Assembly: GCA_963933885.1 (NCBI GenBank)
Contig: CAWVWF010000015.1
Coordinates: 1-31,717 of the forward strand
Source of the DNA: CAWVWF01 sp963933885
Lineage (GTDB): Bacteria; Bacteroidota; Bacteroidia; Flavobacteriales_C; GCA-002722245
Reading direction: 5' to 3'
Length of the DNA stretch: 31,717 nt
Shown here in pieces: positions 1-8,146 of this stretch. The position numbers and the translations under genes were made by a program. The notes under the pieces were generated by a model. That model did not search any database and had not been told where the DNA came from. It worked only from the letters and a program-made list of their open reading frames with translations. The stretch's first letter is position 1; each line of letters opens with the position of its first letter.

Positions 1-27
1 ACCATTGATATAGATACCAAGTAATAA

Positions 28-1911
28 TTATTGATATTTATTAAATAAGGCGTACTCATTAGGATTTCCTTTCCTAACGCGTAGGCCTATTTTTTTGATC
101 GTAATATCCGATTTACTTTTGTTCCAGATATAGGCTTTTAGTTTGGTTGGAACAGTTCCATCTTTCCCGAAAATATGTTGGGCATTCACCATTTTAAATT
201 TTAAGTTATTATCCAAGGTCGCTTCTTGAGAAGAATGAGCTGCCCATTTAACTTTTTCACCATCTTTAGTAAATTCAAACACCAGTAAAAATGATCTGTC
301 AGGATTCATAGTCGAAGACTCTATGTCTGCGTAGAATTCAATAATGTCATGTTCGTTTTTAATTAATGTATCTAAAGAAAACGTTCTACTTAATCCCCAA
401 GTAGAATTGATGTGAAATCCAGAATCAGTTTGTTTTAATCCTTTGTTTTCCCATGAAGGTGTTCCTAGTACAAAGTCTTTGTAATACAAACTTGTGTCTG
501 ACTTCCCTTTTCTTAAAACTGCATTTTCCAAATTAATTCCTTGCTCAAATTTAGTGATGTTTGGAAAGTATTGAATTGCTAATGCAAGTTTTTCAGGGCC
601 TAAAGTTCCTATTATAACTTGATCGTATTTTGGGTTTTTTAGAAGTTCTTGAAATTCGGCTATAGAAGTAGAGTCTTCATCAGTAGTAAAATATTCAAAA
701 TTTCGACTGTTAAGGGTGTTGTAATGATCTATGAAGCAAATCTCATGCGATCCTATTAATAGTGTTGAATCATTATGATAAGCCTTAGAATAGTCATAAA
801 AAGAACCTACAGGTTGCTTATAGAAGGCAGTATAGTGATGACGTTCAGTTTGAAGTGATACGATCGCGATAAGAGCAATAGATGACACGATTATTGTGTT
901 AAACCATACTTTCTTTTCTTTATCAAAACCGCATAGGAATATAAAGAAGAAGGGTAGGGAGAATAGTAAAACCGAAAATTGTAAAACAGGATTTATATTA
1001 ATTGAATACCAATACCCAATAGCAATTGGAGTGCAAAACCAGATCAGTAATATTAACCTTTTTGGGATTCCTTCTTTATTGTTTTTAAAGCTAATTATTG
1101 AAATAATAAAAATTGAAATTCCAAGAACTAGATAAACGTATGAATAGTTAAATAGGTAAAATAGATAATCAATTAAGAATTGTCCATCAGGAGCTTTCAA
1201 CCATCCACCATGTCCAATACCAATTCCACCAACTCCTAATTGATAAAAGAAAATATTCAAATGTGGAATGAATAATACAAAAGCTAATAACCCAGATGCT
1301 ATATATTTTACAAAGACCTGTTTGTTGATTAGACATAGTCCTGTAATACTAACGATCAGAGCAAATAATAAAGTGAAATAATGCGTATATGCAGTTGCTG
1401 AAATTGTAAATGCAAAAGCGATAAAACGTAACCAATTAGTTTTCTTTCTGATGAAAATATCACTCCATATGTTTACGAGTAATAGTGATAAGAATAAACC
1501 TGGAGCATAGGGTCTAATGATATCACTATAAATGATTGTGTATTGAATACCAACTAGTAAAGCTGCGGAAATAAGTCCTGTTGTTTCTGAGAACCACTTT
1601 TTACCAATTCGATATGTGAGGTATATACTTGCTAATCCAGATAGGATGAATGGAAGTTTAATTAAAACGGTATTGTATCCAAAAAGAGAAGTGAAGTAAT
1701 ATAAGAAGAGTTGTATCCCAGCTGGGTGACCATCTATTTGAATTCCATAATATAGAAAGTCTTCAAACGTGTCATATTCTAAACGTGACAATGCACTTAG
1801 TTCATCATGCATTAAAGGCAATTCACTAAAATTCCATAATCGTAGTACTGCAGCAATAATGAGTAGAGCTATCAGTATTATTGAATTTGGTTTTTTTAAT
1901 TGTGAAAACAT
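28..1911 (-). CDS. GT-C fold membrane glycosyltransferase (ArnT/PMT-like, GT39 family)
   Basis: Polytopic inner-membrane protein of about 627 residues that probably transfers a sugar from a polyprenyl-phosphate donor to a lipid or protein on the outer face of the membrane. The N-terminus is a membrane helix followed by a first external loop with PLMHDELSAL; an acidic residue in this loop is the catalytic position in GT-C enzymes. A nearby HPAG motif, about ten hydrophobic segments and a soluble C-terminal domain of about 250 residues complete the layout. The frame can be extended to a TTG at 1932, but that codon lies in a TATCTTTG promoter box (1930-1937), so I chose the ATG at 1911. The next gene upstream, the PKD protein, has its own terminator at about 1993-2022, so this gene is probably transcribed alone. 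Acceptor and sugar cannot be told from sequence. Confidence 0.85.
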   Translation of the reverse strand: MFSQLKKPNSIILIALLIIAAVLRLWNFSELPLMHDELSALSRLEYDTFEDFLYYGIQIDGHPAGIQLFLYYFTSLFGYNTVLIKLPFILSGLASIYLTYRIGKKWFSETTGLISAALLVGIQYTIIYSDIIRPYAPGLFLSLLLVNIWSDIFIRKKTNWLRFIAFAFTISATAYTHYFTLLFALIVSITGLCLINKQVFVKYIASGLLAFVLFIPHLNIFFYQLGVGGIGIGHGGWLKAPDGQFLIDYLFYLFNYSYVYLVLGISIFIISIISFKNNKEGIPKRLILLIWFCTPIAIGYWYSININPVLQFSVLLFSLPFFFIFLCGFDKEKKVWFNTIIVSSIALIAIVSLQTERHHYTAFYKQPVGSFYDYSKAYHNDSTLLIGSHEICFIDHYNTLNSRNFEYFTTDEDSTSIAEFQELLKNPKYDQVIIGTLGPEKLALAIQYFPNITKFEQGINLENAVLRKGKSDTSLYYKDFVLGTPSWENKGLKQTDSGFHINSTWGLSRTFSLDTLIKNEHDIIEFYADIESSTMNPDRSFLLVFEFTKDGEKVKWAAHSSQEATLDNNLKFKMVNAQHIFGKDGTVPTKLKAYIWNKSKSDITIKKIGLRVRKGNPNEYALFNKYQ

Positions 1912-1929
1912 TGTACCTGCTTGAGGAAG

Positions 1930-1937
1930 CAAAGATA
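1930..1937 (-). promoter_or_regulatory. Bacteroidota -7 promoter box of the glycosyltransferase gene
   Basis: Read on the minus strand this is TATCTTTG, a full match to the Bacteroidota -7 consensus TAnnTTTG. It ends 18 bases before the ATG at 1911. The -33 position has only a near match (CTG instead of TTG) at 1955-1957. The same octamer stands ahead of gyrB. It argues against the upstream TTG start. Confidence 0.5.
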
Positions 1938-1992
1938 TAAAAGTATAGCTGTTTCAGGCTTATAATAAAATAAGATGTTCTAATTATTAGAC

Positions 1993-2022
1993 AAAAAAAA
2001 AGCCCCGCAAATGCGAGGCTTT
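1993..2022 (-). terminator. Rho-independent terminator of the PKD protein gene
   Basis: On the minus strand the stem AAGCCTCGC / GCGGGGCTT with an ATTT loop forms nine pairs including one G-U, and is followed by a run of T. The G-U pair becomes a C-A mismatch on the plus strand, so the terminator works best for minus-strand transcripts, namely the PKD gene ending at 2039. Confidence 0.85.
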
Positions 2023-2038
2023 AAATTAACTTGTTTTA

Positions 2039-5000
2039 TTATTTAGTTAAAATTACTTTTTGAATGTATTTAACTTTTTCACTTGTTACTTGAATACTAT
2101 AGATTCCAGAATTGAATTCTTTCAAATTCGTTGTAACAGTTCCTCCATTTTGCTGAAGACTTGCATGGATTAATTTTCCAACGTTATCAAATACTTCGAT
2201 CTTGTACTCAGTTGCTTGTCCAGTAGGTAAGTTGAATGAAACAAGATCTTGAGTTGGATTAGGGAATACAACTAATTGCTTAATAGCATAACCACCTCTC
2301 TCTTCGATGTTATTTACATTAGCTCCATCTTCATCACCAGAGAATTTAACAGTATCTCCTTCTGCTGTAACACCACCTTCTGTTGTAAGTACTGCTCCTG
2401 CAGTTGAAGATTTAGCTTTAGCAAGAACAGTAATTGTTACAAGCTCACCATTTCCAGATAACTCATTATGATCGTTTCTAGATTCTGCAATATAGATCTG
2501 ACCTAAGTTTTCATTCTCTAATCCAAATGTGATTAAATCTGATCCTTCAGAACCTAACCATGAGTTTGAGAAGTCATACTGAATAGTAGAGTAGTCGAAA
2601 ATAGTTGGATCTAAATCAATTTCAAATCCTAAACCATACATTGTTACATTTAACGTATCTGGAATCGACACAACTAATACTGCAGTTTCTCCAACATCGA
2701 TATCATCCGCATCCCAGTCGATAGCTAATTGATTAGTAGACTGAGCTCTTGGTTGCCATGTGTGAGAATAAGCAAAGTTTGTTTTGATAACCTGTAAATC
2801 GGCTACGTCGATTATACCATCACCATTCGCATCACCATGTTTATTGTTTACATCACCCCAAAGGAAAGCAGACCAATCTTGAGATTCATGACCTTGCCAT
2901 GTATTGTCGATACTCTCTCTAGCAGGACCTGTTTCACCGTAGTGTAATCCCATTGGTAATATATCATAATGGTTAGCTTCTAAATCTAAGTTAGCATCAC
3001 CTGGCCATACACACCCAATTAAACATTTGTTTTCAAGTGCGTTTCCAACTCTAACTTCTTCACAGAAAGTTCTAACACATCCTGAATCATTAGTAACAGT
3101 TAAACAAACAGCATAGAAACCTGTATCAGCATACGTATGTGACGGTTGGTACTGCATTGAAGAAGTACTATCTCCAAAGTCCCATTCGTATCCAGTAATT
3201 CTACCTAATGATTTATTATCGAAGTGAGCCGTTGCAGTTACTGAGTTAGCGTAATAGTTAAACTCTGCATAACAAGCATCTGTTACATCTCCCACAGATA
3301 TGATTTGACAAACTGTTTCTTGTCCATCATTATCATTCTTAGAAGTTAAACAAACTTCGTAATAACCATCTTCAATGTATTTGTAAGTTGGGTTTTGAGC
3401 AACTCCTGCAGAATCTCCATCTCCGAAATCCCAATACCAACTTGTTGGATTACCAACTGATTCATCTTGGAAGTGAACCATACCATCGTTAGGGTTTAAG
3501 TAGTAAGAGAAATTCGCTTTTACGTATTCATTAGCTGCATTGTCATCAACAATACTGATTTGATCACAGTAAGTATTGAAACATCCATTTGTTGAATCAA
3601 ATACAGTTAAACATACTTCATAAACTCCTGCATCTACAAATGTATGAGATGGGAAAGAATCATTACTTGTTAAACCGTCATTGAAATCCCAAACCCATCC
3701 TGTAATATCTCCTTTGATATTTGGATCAAATTTCACTGTGTTTCCATCTACAAAGAATCCGTAACTTGCTTCGCAATATGTTGTTGTATCATCCAGTAAT
3801 GGAATCTCCATACAGAATTCATCTTGACATCCTGATACAGAATCAAACACTGTTAAACATGCTCCAATAAGACCAGTTTGAGTGAAGTCAATCGTAGGGT
3901 TCATATTATGATCAACTATACCGTTTCCAAATTTCCAGAAAGCATTTGTAAATTGTCCATTGGACTCATTTTTAAATGCAACTTCTGTAGCTGAGATTGG
4001 GAAGAATTCGAATGCTGCGTGACAATCAACAACAGTTGTGTCTAACAATAATTCGATGTTTTCACAATAGTTATCATGACATCCAGTGATACTATCAAAT
4101 ATACCTACACAAACGTTGTAATAACCACCTTGTGTATATGTATGAGCTACTTCATTGTCTAACTCATTAAATTTACCATCTCCAAACTCCCAATGGATGT
4201 TTGTGAAGTTCCCTGTAGATACGTTTTCAAATTTGATTAATGTATCACTAACTGGGAAGAAATTAAATTTAGCATGACAGTTTGGTTGGTTTGTATTTGA
4301 ACTTACAATAACATCTTCTGTGTAAGTTGCCTGACATCCATTAATACTATCCCATACCATAATTTTAACTTGATAAACACCAGCTGAGGTATAGAACCCA
4401 ATTGGATCGTTGTGATGAGGGAATGAACCATTTCCTAAATCCCAAGAAACATGCGTGAAGTTTCCAACTGAGTTGTTGTTGAATTGAATTTCACCGTTTG
4501 GCAAAATCATGTGTTCAAACTTCGCTACACAGAATGCATCAAGTGTGTCTTTAATAATTGTAATGTCTTTACAGATATTTGCTTGACATCCAGATACACT
4601 ATCGAATATTGATAAACATACTGGCATAAGCCCTGTGTGATTATACATATGACTTGGATTCATATCATCCGAGTAATTTCCTTCACCAAAATTCCAATGG
4701 ATATTTGTGAAGTCACCAACACTTGTACTTTTGAAGTTAACTTCATTATCGATGATCATGAAATCAAAGTCTGCTGAACAATTAACATCGTTAGAATCTA
4801 ACTGGATATTAACTTCCTCACAATGTTTAGCATTACATCCTGAAACAGAATCTAAAATACTTAAACACACGGTATAGAAACCTGAAGATTGGAATGTATG
4901 TGTTGGGTTAGCATCGAAAGAAGAAAAACCATCTCCGAAATCCCAATGTTCAGTTGTATAATTACCTATCGATAAATTCTGTGCATGTGCAACTCCATCG

Positions 5001-7966
5001 TTATCAATATAACCGTGGAATTTAGCTTCACAATAACTTTGATTAGAATCGGGTGCGATTGAAATGGTTTTACAAATTTGATCTTGACATCCAGACATTG
5101 TATCCATTATTGCCATACATACATTATAATGACCAGGTCCATTAAATATATGACTAAATTGGATGTCATCATTAAATGAACCATCTCCCATATCGTAATG
5201 AACATTAGTAAAAGTACCTTTAGCCTCAGTGTTAAAACTAACACCACCTGCCGCGTCTTTAAAGAAGCTAAAGTCTGCCTTACAAGATGTGAAATTAGAA
5301 TCTACTATTTCGATTGTTTTACAAATAGAACTTACACATCCAGATGTAGTATCGAAAATTGTTAAGCACACTTCGTGATGTCCTGCAGAATTGAATTCGA
5401 ATTCAATATCGTAATCCTGCATAACATTTAAACCGTTATTTAAATCCCATTTAACTTCAGAAAAGTTACCTGTGGAGTGGTTAGCGAATGTGAACTTTTT
5501 ATCTCCAATTGGGAAGAATTCAAAATTAGCATTACAATAAACATCATTACTGTCAGCTAAAATTGTAATAGGCATACAATAATCAGAAACACAATTTGTA
5601 ATACTATCAAAGGTTGTAACGCAAACATTGTAAACTCCCGAAGCAGTATATGTATGTGTTGGGTTTTCCATATCTGAAGAAGCTCCATCACCAAAGTTGT
5701 ATTTGATTTCAGTAAAATCTCCTTGAGATAAGTTTTTAAAATTTAAAACCAATTTGTTCTGAGTGAAATCAAATTTCGCAAAACAATTTCCTCCTTGAGT
5801 CGCTCCTTTAATTTCAATCGGCATACATGTCTGCGTTTGACATCCTGATGCAGAATCATATGCGTTAATACATACATCATAAAAACCAGGTCCGTTGAAA
5901 TCATGAATTGGATCTTTCTCTTCTGCTTGTTGTCCGTCACCAAATTGCCAGAAACCTCCTGTTAATCCTTCAGTTCCTGAAAGTGCAAATTGTACTCTAT
6001 TTGGATTGATAGTGTCAATTACATAAGAATACCCAACAGCACATTCCATTGTAGATCCAACTTTAATTTGCATCTCAACTTTGTTTTGACAACCAGCACC
6101 GTTAACATCTAGTGTTATGTGGTATTCACCTCCAGCTGCAAATTCATGATTAACTTCTTCTGTAGTGTAACTTGTTCCGTTTATGCTCCAGTTATGTGCT
6201 AAAGCAACGCCGTTTGCATGTGCAGAGTTAGATTTGAATTGATACTTCATTGGTGAAGTAGTGTCTTTAGAGGCCCAGAAAGCAGCTAAACAATCTTGGA
6301 TTGGAATTAAACTATCTCCACCATGATTATTGTTATTTGAAGTTGTATCAATTACAATACTAATTGTTTGACAAACTGTGTCATTACATCCATCATTAGA
6401 TTGAATACTTAAACATATATTGTAAATTCCATCACTATTGTATGCATGTACAAAATTTGGAGTTGTATAATTATGTCCGTCTCCCGTACTAAAGTTCCAT
6501 GTTGAAATACCTGCATCAGCGAATGAATTGTCGTTAAAGTCAAAAGAACTTCCGTCTGGATTATTCTGATTGAAATTAAATGAAGCTTGACAATTCCCTG
6601 AGTGGTTATTAGTGTCAGCAGCGTTAATGTGTATTTGTTTGAAAGTAGTATCAGTACAACCAGTAGCGTTATTAATTATTAGTGCTACGTCAAATAAACC
6701 TGAATCTGAAAACTGATGAACTGGGAATTCTGTAGTGTATGAAGTTCCGTCCATACTCCATTCATAACTTGTTATTGTAGTATCACTAAAAGAATGATTT
6801 TCGAATTTCATTTCATTAAGTACTCCTGTTGGATTCCAACTGAATTCAGCTTTACAACTTACATTTCCTATCGTAATCATTTCGCAACTTGTTTCTTCAC
6901 AACCTTTATCAGTCATGATCTTTAAACAAACTGTGTACATACCATTTCCTGCTGGGAATTCATGTTCAGTGTTTTGCGTGATTTCCGTAGTTCCATCTTC
7001 AAAACTCCATTCCCACGATATAATATTTCCATCTGAAACAGTAGTTTGATCATTGAATGAGAATTTATTAGCATTGTTTGTATCGGAAACGAAAGTAAAG
7101 TTAGGGTGACATCCACCTCCATTACTTTGATTGCTGTCAACAACAATAGATCTACAAATTGTGTCAACACATTGATTACCTTGAATTGCTAAACAAACAT
7201 TGTAAGTTCCAGGTTGGTTATAGTCGTGATTTATGTTGGATGAAGTGTAAACGTTTCCATCTCCCATGTCCCATTGAAATGATTGAATTCCATTGGGTGC
7301 AGTTGATTCATCTTCGAAACCGAATGATAAACCTTGATGCTGGATGTCCTTGAATTGTGCGTGACAATTGTTGTTGTTACCACTAATTGTTGTTAATTGA
7401 CAAATTGTATCAGTACAACCTGAGTTTGTTAATACAGCGTAACAAATGTCATACTGACCTTCCTGTGGAAATACATAGGTTATATCCTTACTCGTACCAG
7501 CTGATTGGTTATTAACCCACCAACTATGAGTTTGTGCTGTAGTGTCTAACGCTCCGTCAAAAGAAGAAAATGAAAAAGCCAGACCACTTTGTGTTGTGTC
7601 TGGCATCATTTGAAATTCTGCTTTACATAAAGGACCTTGATTATTCCCTACAAAAACTTGAGTACAGAAAGTATCTGTGCAATTTGAATCGTTAATAAAC
7701 ATAAAACAAACTTCATATTCTCCTTCTTGAGGGAAAGTAAAGTTCGGATTTAGATTTGCAGTGTCTTTTCCTTCGTTTCCAAATTTCCATTCAAATTTTT
7801 CAATATTACCATTGAAATTTGAGTTGTTGGAAAAACTGTATTTAAGATGATTTTGTGCATCAACATTAAATACAAAGTTGGCATTACATTGTGCGGAAAC
7901 GCTTGCCGTACCTAAGAATAAGGCGAAAACAAACAACAAGAATTTGTAGAGTAGATTTTTTTTCAT
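2039..7966 (-). CDS. Giant secreted PKD-repeat protein with dockerin-like, cohesin-like and T9SS sorting domains
   Basis: Surface or secreted protein of 1975 residues, probably an adhesin or matrix protein. A signal peptide (MKKNLLYKFL through ASVSA, residues 1-25) is followed by 19 PKD-type Ig-like repeats (about residues 27-1647), each about 80-90 residues with a W.FGDG turn, an H.(F/Y) strand and a Y.VCL strand. Most repeats carry four cysteines. Residues about 1648-1740 start CLIGCVWPGDAN and contain GDANGDGIIDVADL, an EF-hand/dockerin-like calcium loop. Residues about 1745-1880 (WDADDIDVGETAVLVVSIPD onward) resemble a cohesin-type beta sandwich. The C-terminus (about 1898-1975) has VVFPNPTQD, GIYSIQV and a basic end, a type A T9SS sorting signal that is removed during export and surface attachment. 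A strong terminator follows. No enzymatic domain is visible; the ligand is unknown. Confidence 0.93.
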   Translation of the reverse strand: MKKNLLYKFLLFVFALFLGTASVSAQCNANFVFNVDAQNHLKYSFSNNSNFNGNIEKFEWKFGNEGKDTANLNPNFTFPQEGEYEVCFMFINDSNCTDTFCTQVFVGNNQGPLCKAEFQMMPDTTQSGLAFSFSSFDGALDTTAQTHSWWVNNQSAGTSKDITYVFPQEGQYDICYAVLTNSGCTDTICQLTTISGNNNNCHAQFKDIQHQGLSFGFEDESTAPNGIQSFQWDMGDGNVYTSSNINHDYNQPGTYNVCLAIQGNQCVDTICRSIVVDSNQSNGGGCHPNFTFVSDTNNANKFSFNDQTTVSDGNIISWEWSFEDGTTEITQNTEHEFPAGNGMYTVCLKIMTDKGCEETSCEMITIGNVSCKAEFSWNPTGVLNEMKFENHSFSDTTITSYEWSMDGTSYTTEFPVHQFSDSGLFDVALIINNATGCTDTTFKQIHINAADTNNHSGNCQASFNFNQNNPDGSSFDFNDNSFADAGISTWNFSTGDGHNYTTPNFVHAYNSDGIYNICLSIQSNDGCNDTVCQTISIVIDTTSNNNNHGGDSLIPIQDCLAAFWASKDTTSPMKYQFKSNSAHANGVALAHNWSINGTSYTTEEVNHEFAAGGEYHITLDVNGAGCQNKVEMQIKVGSTMECAVGYSYVIDTINPNRVQFALSGTEGLTGGFWQFGDGQQAEEKDPIHDFNGPGFYDVCINAYDSASGCQTQTCMPIEIKGATQGGNCFAKFDFTQNKLVLNFKNLSQGDFTEIKYNFGDGASSDMENPTHTYTASGVYNVCVTTFDSITNCVSDYCMPITILADSNDVYCNANFEFFPIGDKKFTFANHSTGNFSEVKWDLNNGLNVMQDYDIEFEFNSAGHHEVCLTIFDTTSGCVSSICKTIEIVDSNFTSCKADFSFFKDAAGGVSFNTEAKGTFTNVHYDMGDGSFNDDIQFSHIFNGPGHYNVCMAIMDTMSGCQDQICKTISIAPDSNQSYCEAKFHGYIDNDGVAHAQNLSIGNYTTEHWDFGDGFSSFDANPTHTFQSSGFYTVCLSILDSVSGCNAKHCEEVNIQLDSNDVNCSADFDFMIIDNEVNFKSTSVGDFTNIHWNFGEGNYSDDMNPSHMYNHTGLMPVCLSIFDSVSGCQANICKDITIIKDTLDAFCVAKFEHMILPNGEIQFNNNSVGNFTHVSWDLGNGSFPHHNDPIGFYTSAGVYQVKIMVWDSINGCQATYTEDVIVSSNTNQPNCHAKFNFFPVSDTLIKFENVSTGNFTNIHWEFGDGKFNELDNEVAHTYTQGGYYNVCVGIFDSITGCHDNYCENIELLLDTTVVDCHAAFEFFPISATEVAFKNESNGQFTNAFWKFGNGIVDHNMNPTIDFTQTGLIGACLTVFDSVSGCQDEFCMEIPLLDDTTTYCEASYGFFVDGNTVKFDPNIKGDITGWVWDFNDGLTSNDSFPSHTFVDAGVYEVCLTVFDSTNGCFNTYCDQISIVDDNAANEYVKANFSYYLNPNDGMVHFQDESVGNPTSWYWDFGDGDSAGVAQNPTYKYIEDGYYEVCLTSKNDNDGQETVCQIISVGDVTDACYAEFNYYANSVTATAHFDNKSLGRITGYEWDFGDSTSSMQYQPSHTYADTGFYAVCLTVTNDSGCVRTFCEEVRVGNALENKCLIGCVWPGDANLDLEANHYDILPMGLHYGETGPARESIDNTWQGHESQDWSAFLWGDVNNKHGDANGDGIIDVADLQVIKTNFAYSHTWQPRAQSTNQLAIDWDADDIDVGETAVLVVSIPDTLNVTMYGLGFEIDLDPTIFDYSTIQYDFSNSWLGSEGSDLITFGLENENLGQIYIAESRNDHNELSGNGELVTITVLAKAKSSTAGAVLTTEGGVTAEGDTVKFSGDEDGANVNNIEERGGYAIKQLVVFPNPTQDLVSFNLPTGQATEYKIEVFDNVGKLIHASLQQNGGTVTTNLKEFNSGIYSIQVTSEKVKYIQKVILTK
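3026..7888 (-). repeat. Coding tandem array of 19 PKD repeats
   Basis: Nineteen in-frame units of about 240-300 bp encode PKD domains starting with CxAxF-type strands. Units 1-8 are diverse, with linkers rich in Asn and Gly. Units 9-17 are more uniform in length (about 78-80 residues) and share G(D/N)FT..(H/K)W.FG.G and FDS(V/I)(S/T)GC blocks, which points to later tandem duplication. Units 5, 7 and 14 lack cysteines 2 and 4; unit 18 lacks cysteines 1 and 3. Confidence 0.9.
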
Positions 7967-8146
7967 GGGTGGGGGTTTGGTTTTTTACTCCAGTGAATAC
8001 GGTGTTTTACGTATATGGTTTCGGTTTTTTTTAAACAAACCACCTGATTGAATAGATGAGTAGTTTGTTTTTAGCGACTAAATATTAGGTAAGAAATTGG
8101 AGAAGTTTGTTTTAATTTTATTAATTTTCACTTGTAAACTAAAGTC

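Noticed and set aside
896..1135. Plus-strand open frame opposite the glycosyltransferase
   Set aside because: Antisense shadow of hydrophobic codons; no start context or family resemblance.
8097..8129. Promoter for the OmpA-family gene (TTG at 8097, TAATTTTC at 8122)
   Set aside because: The -7 box has a mismatch at the key final G and the spacer is 22 bases; too weak to list as a feature.
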